A stretch of 11,161 nt of DNA from Hirudo medicinalis (GCA_011800805.1 MPNW01000342.1:33176-44336); one strand, 5' to 3'; positions 1-7,215 are shown, counted from the stretch's first letter. Numbers and translations are program-made. The notes: generated from the letters alone by a model not told the origin.

Positions 1-32
1 GGAACCTGACCATGACAACCAACCTGGGAGAC
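1..32 (-). CDS. possible partial exon running off the left edge
   Basis: The first ~35 bases are much richer in G+C than the AT-rich DNA that follows. On the minus strand the change falls at an acceptor-like sequence, TATTTTCCCAG, followed by the putative exon. All three frames are open for these 32 bases, so the product cannot be named. A second CAG at 26-24 is an alternative acceptor. A plus-strand ATG at 12 opens 92 codons, but after about 20 residues it runs into poly-Ile from the ATT repeat, so I do not believe that reading. Confidence 0.2.
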
Positions 33-65
33 CTGGGAAAATACTTTTATTATGCTAACGAATTA

Positions 66-290
66 TTAAACATTATTATTATTATTATTAATGTTATTAT
101 TATTGTTTTGTTGTTTTTAATATTTATATTATTGATACATGATTGTCTAAGTTATTACCATTTGAATAGGCTAATTAATTTAATAGATTATTACGTATTA
201 ATGCGGTTGATTAGCATTATTAATATTTTTATTTATAATTGTAATAATTACTTGTTAATTAATAAGTTAATTAGGTTAAACAGTTCCTAA
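66..290. repeat. AT-rich stretch with (ATT)n microsatellite
   Basis: Imperfect ATT/TTA triplets are clustest at about 69-107 and degrade into AT-rich DNA to 290. The open frame across it is low-complexity Ile/Leu/Asn and is a product of the repeat. Confidence 0.75.
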
Positions 291-319
291 TCATGTATGA
301 CGTAATATTGCTCACCTAG

Positions 320-417
320 TTCGGCATTTTATTGGTTGAAGTGATTTCCTTTCAACAACCTGTAATTCATGTTCACCAACTTGTTGTTCACCTGGACATG
401 ATTTCAACTTTTCTCAG
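320..417. other. exon-like island, strand unresolved
   Basis: On the plus strand an acceptor-like TTGCTCACCTAG precedes 32 open codons ending at CAG|GTGCGT, a good donor; entry is phase 0 and exit phase 2. The frame is hydrophobic (FGILLVEVIS at its start). On the minus strand the same DNA is open as a hydrophilic frame containing CPGEQQVGEHELQ and ending at a strong donor, AG|GTGAGC, at the other edge, but with a weak acceptor. Only one can be real, and possibly neither. I recognise no family. The plus exit phase matches the candidate exon at 1086. Confidence 0.2.
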
Positions 418-420
418 GTG

Positions 421-1085
421 CGTTTTTTTTATTGTGAAATACTTTTTTGTAATTTAAAAATTAAAATTATTCTTAATTTATGATCGTTGCATAATTTTAT
501 ATTTCATAATTTCATATTTTCTTATTTTGTATTTCATAATGTTACATTTTGCCAACTAAAAGTAAGGAGTGCTTGATTGGTCAGCCATTAAGGTATTCAG
601 CTTGGTTGATCTTGGAACGTGATTGCTTTATTATTATTATTATTAATATTAATATATTTTTTAAATTATTGCTTTATTTACTTTTTCATTAAATATAATT
701 AAACTACTCATATAAATGATCAAGAATGACTACTGGTATTAATAATAATTACCGATAAATAATATTAACAATCAGTTGTTTAAACTTAGCCAACTGGAAA
801 TATGTTTTTGTGAAATTATTGTCACGAAATTATTGTCATGAAGTTATTGGATAAATAACTTAACTATTTTATAAGAAGACAACTTCTGTCTGATCATCTC
901 GTGATTCAGCCTTAACAAGTATGCTTATATTATTTATCCTCAATGATTCTTGATTCACACTACTTGGTTACATACTGAATAGATGTTACTATTATTGTAG
1001 CTATTGTTGTTACTACTACTGTCGTTATTATTGTCATTCATTTAATTTATTGATAATCATAATTTTAATAACCACCGTTGCCCAG
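421..1085. other. AT-rich non-coding stretch
   Basis: No convincing gene is visible. There are short ATT runs around 630-650, and a near-repeat of GAAATTATTGTCA/C at about 813-840. A less AT-rich patch at 550-625 has open frames but no matching splice signals. It is best described as intergenic or intronic. Confidence 0.5.
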
Positions 1086-1309
1086 AAATAGTAACTCTAG
1101 CAACGATTATATGAAGATGATACACAACATCTCTCAGGCATACAAGGATGCTCGCCTCATGAAGTAAAGCTGATGATGAGGACGAAGATGAATACCCTGG
1201 GTTGGACGTTGGAGCAGCATATTGCACGATGATAAATTACCGACAGATGTTAACAATAACGTCACGCATGACTGACTGATGATCAACTCCGCCCATAGAG
1301 CCACGTGTC
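1086..1309. other. GC-richer island with competing short exon candidates
   Basis: Plus strand: acceptor CCGTTGCCCAG, then 78 bases (1086-1163, phase 2 in and out) ending at AA|GTAAAG; the frame includes NDYMKMIHNISQAYKDARLM. Minus strand: acceptor AATTTCTCAAAGTCTCAG, then about 88 bases (1309-1222) to CG|GTAATT, frame starting TRGSMGGVDHQSVMRD. A third minus frame spans 1241-1055 with a serine run. The island lies beyond the polyadenylation signal of the neuropeptide gene, so it probably belongs to another transcript. No family is recognised. Confidence 0.25.
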
Positions 1310-1403
1310 TGAGACTTTGAGAAATTGATTGCTACTTTTATTCGTTTCTAAATGAAAGCATTCTTTTTCAAATTGTTGAATAAAACGTCTAAAATGATGA
1401 AAT

Positions 1404-1409
1404 TTTATT
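1404..1409 (-). terminator. polyadenylation signal AATAAA for the neuropeptide gene
   Basis: TTTATT on the plus strand reads AATAAA on the minus strand, about 105 bases after the stop codon of the neuropeptide precursor. It would give a short 3' UTR. A second AATAAA on the same strand lies at 1342-1337 as an alternative. Confidence 0.45.
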
Positions 1410-1513
1410 AACTTTTGAAATTTAAACTTTGGTTTCACGATCGTTCATTGGTCGATAAGAAAAATTCTTTTAAAGCATTTGTGAGGTCGCATTCATTGAG
1501 AGCTTTGCTTGCT

Positions 1514-2075
1514 TTAGTCCAATAACGAATCGCCAAAGTGGTCTAGGTAGTATCTCTTCTGCGACTGGTCAGTTCTTTTGTCCAATAAGGAATCACCGAA
1601 GTGATCCAAATAGTACTTTTTCTCTCGTTGTTGCTCGCCAAATGACTTTTTGTCCAATAGGTTGTCTCCAAAATGATCAAGGTAGTATCTTTTATCTAAT
1701 TGGGCATCAGAAGATGTTCTTTTGTCCAATAGAGAATCACCGAAGTGATCCAAATAGTACTTTTTCTCTCGTTGTTGCTCGCCAAATGACTTTTTATCCA
1801 ATAGGTTGTCTCCAAAATGATCAAGGTAGTATCTTTTGTCCAATTGGTCATCGGAAGATGTTCTTTTGTCCAACAGGGAATCTCCAAAATGATCGAGGTA
1901 ATACCTCTTACCTGGATTAAGAGAGTTAACCTTTGACCTCTTGTCGAGTAAGGAATCTCCGAAATGATCCAAGTAGTATTTTTTCTGCCTCTCTGCAAAG
2001 CTTCTTGTGTCCATTGATGATTTGTCACCGCTCTTTCTTGGATCTTCTTTGCCTGGTTTTGCTCTTCCAAATATT
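1514..2075 (-). CDS. neuropeptide precursor, exon 2 (seven-copy YYLDHFGD(S/N)LLD)
   Basis: This terminal exon encodes residues 22-207 of a secreted prohormone. After the splice point comes a basic leader (IFGRAKPGKEDPRKS), then seven copies of the 12-mer at precursor residues 54-65, 79-90, 103-114, 127-138, 151-162, 175-186 and 196-207. Five copies have Ser and two have Asn at position 9. Copies are released by KR or KK sites, and the last ends directly at the stop codon. Spacers are SKVNSLNPG, TSSDDQLD, SFGEQQRE (twice), TSSDAQLD and TDQSQ. No Gly precedes the cleavage sites after the 12-mers, so they should keep a free C-terminal Asp. The (L/F)D-x-(F/I)-G-x-S core recalls pedal peptide/orcokinin-type peptides, which also occur as many non-amidated copies; that assignment is inference. 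The acceptor is ATTCATTCAG|A. An in-frame ATG at 2089 gives no signal peptide and lies inside the intron. Confidence 0.93.
1591..1878 (-). repeat. 144-bp tandem duplication inside the neuropeptide exon
   Basis: The plus-strand motif AATCACCGAAGTGATCC at 1591 recurs at 1735, and a diverged form occurs at 1879: a period of 144 bases or 48 codons. Each unit contains one Asn-type and one Ser-type copy of the 12-mer plus one SFGEQQRE and one TSSD(D/A)QLD spacer. The two units differ at only a few bases, so the array grew by recent unequal exchange or slippage in steps of two peptides. Confidence 0.85.
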
Positions 2076-2815
2076 CTGAATGAATACATTATTTACTATG
2101 AAAATATAATTACTTAATTATTAAATTATACCTAAAATTTTCAAGTTATTTTCAAAATAAATTTTATTATATATGAAATGATTGTTATACAACAAAATTA
2201 ATACATCTTATAAACATATTATGCGATCATATTTTTCAAATAATAAATTACTTAAAATATTTTAGACGGCATAATTTATTAAATATAATTTTTTTGGAAC
2301 ACTGAGTTTCTACTGCTGCACATCTGACATCTGGCGAATGTTTTCTATTTACTTTGAAAGGACACCTGGCGAAAGCGATTAAAATTTTACATCGACATCT
2401 GTCGAATAATATGAAACTTTTCACATTTAAAACATTGTCTAAACTGACTCAATAATACGGATAATATTAGATATTACTCAATGACACTTGCTCAATAACA
2501 AATTATTAGCAGACGATTAATTAATTAATTAAAGACGAAATATTTATCCCCAACATAAATAATCATACTTAGGACATCCGAAAAATGCTTTTCAAAATCC
2601 AGCAATGAAAGTGCAATCTCTAATAAATTGTTTTACTTTGGTTCATTCCGCAGTTGATTGATGGATTTATTTATTCACTTATTTTCACTCATCAGTTTTT
2701 TGTCAGTATTTTTATGATTTTTAAGCATATTTTTGTACTGACTTCCATTGCATAATATCCTACAAGAGTGACTTTCAATAGAAATCACAAGAAGATGCCA
2801 ATTCAGTCAACAAAC
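2076..2815 (-). other. intron of the neuropeptide gene
   Basis: A 740-base phase-2 intron with donor GG|GTTTGT at 2815 and acceptor TTCATTCAG at 2077-2076. It is AT-rich apart from an E-box cluster at 2320-2406. I found no further exon encoding a peptide in it. Confidence 0.75.
2320..2406. promoter_or_regulatory. cluster of four E-boxes, possible intronic enhancer
   Basis: CATCTG at 2321 and 2328, CACCTG at 2363 and CATCTG at 2396 (CAGATG/CAGGTG on the gene strand). The last three sit in a shared 12-mer, ACA(T/C)CTG(G/T)CGAA, starting at 2327, 2362 and 2395, so spaced 35 and 33 bases. CAGATG is the class of E-box bound by proneural bHLH factors of the Atonal/Neurogenin type, which would suit a neuropeptide gene. 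Function is inferred. Confidence 0.4.
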
Positions 2816-2877
2816 CCGGAATTGCACAAGACGTTCAGAATGACGACTCCCAACAAGATTCTGTATTTTGCGTCCAT
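2816..2877 (-). CDS. neuropeptide precursor, exon 1 (signal peptide)
   Basis: ATG at 2877-2875 opens MDAKYRILLGVVILNVLCNS, a typical secretory signal: a short charged start (D, K, R), a hydrophobic core LLGVVILNVL, then small/polar residues suitable for cleavage near residues 18-20. The frame hits TGA soon after, but a donor GG|GTTTGT ends the exon after 20 codons plus two bases. The two bases GG join with A from exon 2 to give Gly21, so both intron sides are phase 2. This exon supplies the secretion signal that the repeat exon lacks, giving a complete 207-residue precursor. A hydrophilic plus-strand frame over the same bases (2782-2898) is taken to be its antisense shadow. ATG context is CATCATGG. 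Confidence 0.82.
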
Positions 2878-2940
2878 GATGCTGAAGAAAACGTTGGTTA
2901 ATTATTATTGTATATTATTATTTATATATTATTATTTATA
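2878..2940 (-). promoter_or_regulatory. 5' flank of the neuropeptide gene: acceptor site and TATA-like motifs
   Basis: ACGTTTTCTTCAG ends at 2882, leaving only CATC before the start codon, and looks like a strong 3' splice site. It could close a 5' UTR intron or receive a spliced leader. TATA-like motifs (TATAAATA at 2940, TATATAAA near 2928) suit a core promoter instead, but the region is so AT-rich that this is weak evidence. Confidence 0.4.
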
Positions 2941-3028
2941 CATTATCATCCAAGTAACAATAATTTATTAATTACTCAATTCATTCATAAACAGCAACAA
3001 CTTTATTTCCTTTAACCTTTGATTCTTT

Positions 3029-3570
3029 ATGTTAAATTGGATTCCTTTTCACCATCACCATTATCACCTTCGTCATCTTATTCTTCTTCATCATCAACAT
3101 CAACATCATCATCATAACCGTCTACGGTTCTTTTTTATCATAATAACCACGATAAATGAATTAACTTTTCATTTCAAGATCAGATAATTAGGGCTGACCG
3201 ACAGAATGAAAGAACACAGATAAAAGAGAGATCATCATCATCAGCAGCAGCAGTTAAATACTGAGAAGTCAAAGAACAATATCAGGCGGACGTCTTCTAA
3301 GTAATATTGAACTCAGTGCAAACATATCAGATCCCACGAGTACTAAAATTGACATATCCGGAATCGTGATACCCATCATCATCACCATCGTCGTTGTCTT
3401 CAACATCACCATCATCATTGTCGTCATCATCATCATCATCAACATCACCGCCGAACCCATCACCACCACCACTACTACCACCACAACCACCACATCATCA
3501 TCACCGTCTTAATTATCATCGTCGTCGACGTCATCATCATAATCACCATCATCAACAACAACAACAACAA
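3029..3570. repeat. degenerate (CAT)n/(CAN)n microsatellite region
   Basis: CAT/CAC/CAA triplets dominate at 3050-3117 and 3374-3578, ending in a (CAA)n run. Every frame without stops gives a low-complexity protein: His/Gln or Ser/Pro, Ile/Val/Thr on the plus strand, and Asp/Gly or Met/Val on the minus strand. These include a 54-codon ATG frame at 3029 and a minus acidic frame across 3370-3500. The between-repeat part, 3265-3370, is open in two plus frames. I cannot show that any of it is translated. Confidence 0.6.
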
Positions 3571-3612
3571 CAACAACACATATACAAACAAAACTCCTCT
3601 CCAACAACAAAG

Positions 3613-3771
3613 TGCACCAACAACTGCAAAGTTGAAGGACGAAAGAAACAATTAATTCCAACATTTCATTGGAAAAGGATTCCGTTTGAATGTTTGAAGA
3701 TCAAGTTGTTTGTTTGTTTGTCGTTTCTCGTCCTGACGCTGTTTGTCACTAATTACTGGACAACACAACAG
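3613..3771 (+). CDS. exon encoding a single membrane anchor (type II-like)
   Basis: The frame ends at a strong donor, CAACAG|GTAAGC, in phase 0. It encodes a basic, Cys-containing segment (CKVEGRKKQ), then aromatic/basic residues, then a 17-20 residue hydrophobic helix (KLFVCLSFLVLTLFV) followed by TNYW. Basic residues before the helix and none after are typical of signal anchors of Golgi type II enzymes such as glycosyl- and sulfotransferases, but no catalytic part is visible. The frame stays open upstream to 3370 through Ser/Pro, His and (Gln)8 runs, with no in-frame ATG. Either an acceptor is used (the first AG is at 3611-3612, preceded by about 240 bases without AG) or the start lies in an upstream exon. 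Later exons would be to the right. Confidence 0.5.
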
Positions 3772-3936
3772 GTAAGCAAATATGATTATTATTTATAATA
3801 AATATTACAGTAATTATTGTTATTTTTTCAAAATGATATTTATTCATTATTCATCGTTTAAAAGCTTAAGCGTAAATGTGATTTTAAAAAGTGTTTGTAA
3901 AGGATTGATTATTTATAAAAGGTTATTAAGGGAATG

Positions 3937-4040
3937 ATGGATGGATTGAATGAATGATGAAGGAATAAAGGTTGGATCGAGACAACATGAATGAAGGATG
4001 GATGGATGGAAAGAATGATAGTTAAGATGGATGAAGGAAG
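3937..4040. repeat. degenerate (GGAT/GAAT)n microsatellite
   Basis: Tetranucleotides GGAT and GAAT alternate irregularly, with the cleanest run GATGGATGGATGGA near 4000. No gene is evident. Confidence 0.65.
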
Positions 4041-4078
4041 AGACCTGGAGTTGATGGTCAGATGATTTCACCTTTCAG

Positions 4079-4149
4079 TTGAGATTGATCACCTAAGGGA
4101 TAATTCATGCGCTCACAAAACATCATCAACATCTCTCCTTGAATATTAA
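4079..4149 (+). CDS. weak candidate terminal exon
   Basis: An acceptor-like TTCACCTTTCAG is followed by two bases and 22 codons (EIDHLRDNSCAHKTSSTSLL and two more residues), then TAA. Entry would be phase 1, which does not match the phase-0 exit of the anchor exon at 3771, so it would need an intermediate exon or belong to another transcript. The product is not recognised. Confidence 0.2.
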
Positions 4150-4234
4150 TGACTCTCATTTGATGATTTGTAGCTGTGGTTTTTTTAAGTGTTTAATAAT
4201 CAATTATTCTGTTTAATTAGACATAATTAAAACA

Positions 4235-4380
4235 TCATTAATCGATTAATAATAACAATAGTAATAATAATAACAACAATGATAGTAAAAATGATAACAA
4301 TAATGATAATAATGGTAATAAAAATAAAATCATGATAATAATAATAATAATGATGATGATGATAATAATAATAATAACAA
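4235..4380. repeat. (AAT/AAC/ATG)n microsatellite
   Basis: A long run of imperfect AAT, AAC and ATG triplets, with the purest part at 4335-4377. Tyr/His-rich and Ile-rich minus-strand open frames here are repeat products. Confidence 0.8.
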
Positions 4381-4597
4381 TACAAACTGACGTCATAACA
4401 AGAAATGGTATAATGATTATTAGTTTTTTTAATATGTTCAACAAAATGAAGGGTCACAAAGACAAATTTGTGGAAATTTGATGAAAACAGTGAGAAAATA
4501 GAGTTATTACATTGAATTGATGTTATAAATAACAAATGAAATGGTTAATAGAATTTATTATTGTTATTATTAACAATCTATGATTTATTTTTATCGG

Positions 4598-4710
4598 GTT
4601 GCCATGGTTACTGCGCGGATAGAAAAAAAATCAACTAAAAAAACGAGGTTGTCATGACAACGTACGGGTGAAGAATATTTTTTTCTGCTTCGAAAAATAA
4701 AGGGCGGGAA
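4598..4710 (+). promoter_or_regulatory. promoter-like stretch with two RFX X-boxes and an E2F/GC-box motif
   Basis: GTTGTCATGACAAC (4648-4661) fits the RFX X-box consensus GTHNYYATRRNAAC at every position and is a perfect 14-base palindrome. GTTGCCATGGTTAC (4598-4611), 50 bases upstream, fits with one mismatch. GGGCGGGAA (4702-4710) resembles a GC box or E2F site. In animals X-boxes usually lie within about 250 bases of the start codon of ciliary genes. Here they are 111-174 bases before an ATG at 4772. The motif fit is seen; the role is inferred. Confidence 0.45.
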
Positions 4711-4771
4711 GTGATTCATCAGGAGCAGGTGCTCTCGTTTGGTCTCCTCCTACCAGGGAATTAGCCTTTCC

Positions 4772-4830
4772 ATGTCGACGAATTATTGGGGCATCTTGGA
4801 TCGGGAAAATGAAGAAATAATAAGATATTT
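4772..4830 (+). CDS. candidate first coding exon downstream of the X-boxes
   Basis: ATG at 4772 opens MSTNYWGILDRENEEIIRYL. The frame meets TAA after Leu unless the donor TT|GTAATG at 4831 is used, which would end the exon in phase 2. The island 4690-4815 is richer in G+C than its surroundings and is preceded by X-box motifs, so a short first exon of a ciliary gene is possible. The -3 position is T, a poor start context. The opposite strand is open for about 70 codons over 4868-4657, which weakens the call. The product is not recognised. Confidence 0.3.
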
Positions 4831-4834
4831 GTAA

Positions 4835-5008
4835 TGTTTTATTTGACGAATTCCACGAAAAATGTCACCTAGAGTCCCAAAAATTATTTTAGTTATTTGC
4901 TTAAATTTTCAGTCTCATTCTCTTTAATAATGTTCCAAGTGCAAAATGTAGTCCTCTTGAGTTTAGATTTTCATGCTTGTCCTATTTTGTAGCAGACATT
5001 TCAGTAGT
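4835..5008. other. AT-rich stretch, nothing recognised
   Basis: No gene, repeat or convincing site is seen before the AAT microsatellite. Confidence 0.4.
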
Positions 5009-5080
5009 GAAATAATAATAATAATAATAATAATAATTATAGTAATAATAATAACAATAATAATTTTATTAATATTAATA
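5009..5080. repeat. (AAT)n microsatellite at the 3' end of a LINE fragment
   Basis: About 70 bases of AAT/ATA triplets begin where the minus-strand retrotransposon coding similarity stops. On the element strand this is an ATT-rich tail, possibly the decayed 3' repeat of the element. Confidence 0.75.
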
Positions 5081-5830
5081 ATAATGAAAGTTTTTTCATA
5101 ACATTTTGATCGAAAGGTATGGAAATTTCAATCAGCAGGCAATCATTATTTTTTCTGTCCAAAAATATAATGTCTGGTCTGTTATTCCAGAATTGTTCTG
5201 TATGTCAGTAGGCCTTGGTCCCACATGAGAGTGATGTCATCGATTCTCACCACAGGCTCAGGTTTATGTAAATAATATTTCTCAGTTACTGGAACATCGA
5301 AACTTTTACATATTTTCCAATGGATGTTAGCAGCAACTTTATTGTGTCTTTCAGTATATTCTGTTGGAGCAAGCATTTGACATCCAGCAATTATGTGTCC
5401 TACATGTTCCTCTGATCTATGGCACAATCTGCATGTGCTGCTCACATCTTTCTTCAATATGTGTTTTTAGTAATATCTTTTTTCAAGATTTGATCTTGCA
5501 CTGCTAAAATTAAACTCCCAGTCTCCCCTTTCAATCCACTGCGATTGAACCGTGAAACTGTCAGTTCTTTACTAATTCCTGTCTTTTCCATATTCCTCAG
5601 GAACTGTCCATGTAGGGTATTCTTTTTATTTCATTCTATTTTTCCACTTGCATCCTTTTTGTTAATTCATCGGTCATTGTCATTCCAATATTCTTCATCA
5701 TCATGAATTTATTTGGAATTTTTCTTCCTTCTTTCAAGACTGAGTATTTTTTCTTGAGACTGTCGTTCAGTTTTACTATTGGGATTAACCTACTGTTTTC
5801 TGATTCGATACGTATAGCCTATATAATTAT
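5081..5830 (-). mobile_element. decayed 3' part of a non-LTR retrotransposon (LINE ORF)
   Basis: Minus-strand pieces read in several frames as the C-terminal part of a LINE polyprotein, downstream of the reverse transcriptase. In order: LHGQFLRNMEKTGISKEL (from about 5619), GSLILAVQDQILKKDITKN (about 5515-5460), then an open stretch 5457-5182 with a zinc knuckle CRLCHRSEEHVGHIIAGC (C-x2-C-x8-H-x4-C) and LAPTEYTERHNKVAANIHW. In another frame, about 5190-5090, comes RPDIIFLDRKNNDC with LLIEISIPFD, the PD...D arrangement of a restriction-like endonuclease. Frameshifts near 5458 and 5190 plus several stops at 5520-5800 show it is dead. The reverse transcriptase is missing. The clade is uncertain. 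It is flanked by ATT microsatellites on both sides. Confidence 0.8.
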
Positions 5831-5835
5831 AATTA

Positions 5836-5857
5836 TAATTATTATTAATACTATTGA

Positions 5858-5891
<34 letters not shown>

Positions 5892-5893
5892 TC
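5836..5893. repeat. (ATT)n microsatellite
   Basis: ATT triplets with few interruptions at the 5' edge of the LINE fragment. The Ile-rich plus frame that spans it is a repeat product. Confidence 0.8.
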
Positions 5894-6270
5894 TTACATT
5901 ATAACTATAGCTTGTATTTTTTTTAAATAATTCTTTTAAATTGAAGATTTGTTTATTTTTATAAAACGAAAATCAATGCAGGAATTATCCTCATATTATC
6001 TTTATTCCTCCCTTGGGTGTTTACAACCGTTGCTATGGAAATTATATCTCGATTGTGTGTCTCCAAGATAAATTCTAACATCAAATTATAATACAATAAT
6101 TACAGCATTACATATATAACATCATAATTATAACTATTATATTTATTATATTATATATTGTTTTATATTATATTAAGGTTATTAATGATTATTATTATTA
6201 TTATTTTGTTATTAAATTTGTTTTGATGAATTTGAAATATCTGCTTATTTATTCAATCTTTATCCCGAAG
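5894..6270. other. AT-rich stretch with one X-box-like site
   Basis: Mostly AT-rich with an ATT run near 6187-6205. GTTGCTATGGAAAT at 6029-6042 fits the X-box consensus except for its last base. No gene is seen. Confidence 0.35.
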
Positions 6271-6370
6271 TAAGAGCGATGATGACAAAGACCATGATGG
6301 ATGTCATGACGTTGGTAATGTGTGTCGTCACGACGAAGACGACGATGAGGTCAGTGAAAAGGTCACGTGA
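6271..6370 (+). CDS. weak candidate acidic terminal exon
   Basis: A long pyrimidine tract ending ATCTTTATCCCGAAG precedes T plus 32 codons, Asp-, His- and Cys-containing (KSDDDKDHDGCHDVGNVCRH and on), then TGA. Entry phase 2 would fit the exit of the exon at 4830. Against it: the antisense frame is also open, as a hydrophobic Val/Ile-rich stretch, and GAT/GAC triplets generate such frames easily. Confidence 0.22.
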
Positions 6371-6442
6371 AACATGGACCTTAAAAATGTGCAGGAAGTG
6401 ATTAAGAAGGAGGTTGTATAAATGTGTCATACGTCAATCCGT

Positions 6443-6575
6443 GTGAGTGAGTGAGTGAACTGAGTGAGTGAGTGAGTGAGTGAGTGAGTGAGTGAGTGAG
6501 TGAGTGAGTGAGTGAGTGAGTGAGTGAGTGAGTGAGTGAGTGAGTGAGTGAGTGAGTGAGTGAGTGAGTGAGTGA
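6443..6575. repeat. (GTGA)n microsatellite, first block
   Basis: Over 30 nearly perfect GTGA units. It is followed at 6578 by an unknown base (n), so the true length across the gap may differ from the assembly. Confidence 0.95.
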
Positions 6576-6611
6576 TGNGATTGAATTAATGATTACGGAT
6601 GTTGTTGATGA

Positions 6612-6691
6612 ATGAGTGAGTGAGTGAGTGAGTGAGTGAGTGAGTGAGTGAGTGAGTGAGTGAGTGAGTGAGTGAGTGAGTGAGTGAGTGA
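6612..6691. repeat. (GTGA)n microsatellite, second block
   Basis: About 20 GTGA units in the same phase and orientation as the first block, separated from it by a 36-base unique spacer containing the n. Read on the minus strand it encodes (SLTH)n. Confidence 0.95.
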
Positions 6692-6711
6692 TCTAAGTAA
6701 GCAAGATTTAC

Positions 6712-6891
6712 AGCTCTTGAAATTTCCTCTTCCGAATAGTAAATTCGAATTGCCTTTCTGAGCCGGTTTCGTTTATTTAGCCCCAAATAGAAACATGATG
6801 AGCTATTAACGGATGCTGGAAATTCCCAGAGAATCGAAACAGCAAGAGGGCCTGGTATTAAATCCATTAAATTGGAAATTGGAATTTTCAT
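6712..6891 (-). CDS. candidate exon, unknown protein
   Basis: ATG at 6891 opens exactly 60 codons to a donor-like GCT|GTAAAT at 6711, in phase 0, just before the GTGA repeat. Visible pieces are MKIPISNLMDLIPGPLAVSI, then WEFPASVNSSSCFYLG, a basic patch NKRNRLRKAIR and an acidic end YYSEEEISRA. If no splice occurs, the frame runs on into the (SLTH)n repeat product. The frame is also open upstream of the ATG, so the start may be an internal Met of a longer exon. The plus strand is closed here, which favours this strand. No family is recognised. Confidence 0.33.
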
Positions 6892-7215
6892 GGACGTGTT
6901 TCGTTTAAAATTGAAGAGAACATAATAAGTGAAAATATTATTACTATTAATATTATTGTTGTTTTTATTATTTTTATTATTATTATTATTAACATTAAGG
7001 ACACATTCGGATCACATTTACACGGATTCAGATTGTGATATCACATTCGCACACCTTGGTTGAGCAGAAATTGAAGACAAATTATGTATTATTACAAAAT
7101 AACTTTATTTTTATTAAAACAATTAATATTGCCATCACATCACAACACAGAAGTCTGCTCTAAAATCTACTCAATGATCTTAATGGAAATAAGTTTAATA
7201 AAATAATTGTTTCAG
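6892..7215. other. AT-rich stretch
   Basis: ATT runs at 6936-6990. At 7010-7050 CACATTCG occurs twice near a 12-base palindrome, TGTGATATCACA (7034-7045). No gene is recognised. Confidence 0.4.

Noticed and set aside
12..290. 92-codon plus-strand ORF
   Set aside because: Mostly Ile/Leu from ATT repeats.
550..625. Exon in the less AT-rich patch
   Set aside because: Open frames exist but no acceptor and donor match one frame.
865..935. Exon ending at AACAA|GTATGC
   Set aside because: All three frames contain a stop between the possible acceptor and this donor.
1642..2070. Other-frame ORFs over the neuropeptide repeats (92 aa plus strand, 124 aa minus strand)
   Set aside because: Out-of-frame shadows of the tandem repeat; they carry no processing logic or signal peptide.
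2076..2089. ATG at 2089 as the start of the repeat protein
   Set aside because: It gives no signal peptide, and an acceptor lies 12 bases inside the frame that joins in phase to a real signal-peptide exon.
2768..2971. Plus-strand ORF and a second, hydrophilic plus-strand frame (2782-2898) with an acceptor-like start
   Set aside because: They lie opposite the signal-peptide exon, whose phase and composition fit the repeat exon exactly; the plus frames are read as antisense shadows.
3269..3493. Minus-strand Met/Val-rich ORF
   Set aside because: A frame of the CAT microsatellite; alternative frames of the same stretch are equally open.
4227..4535. Two minus-strand ORFs rich in Tyr/His or Ile/Leu
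   Set aside because: Products of the AAT/ATG microsatellite.
6443..6691. CRISPR array
   Set aside because: A pure tetranucleotide microsatellite with a single spacer; the setting is eukaryotic.
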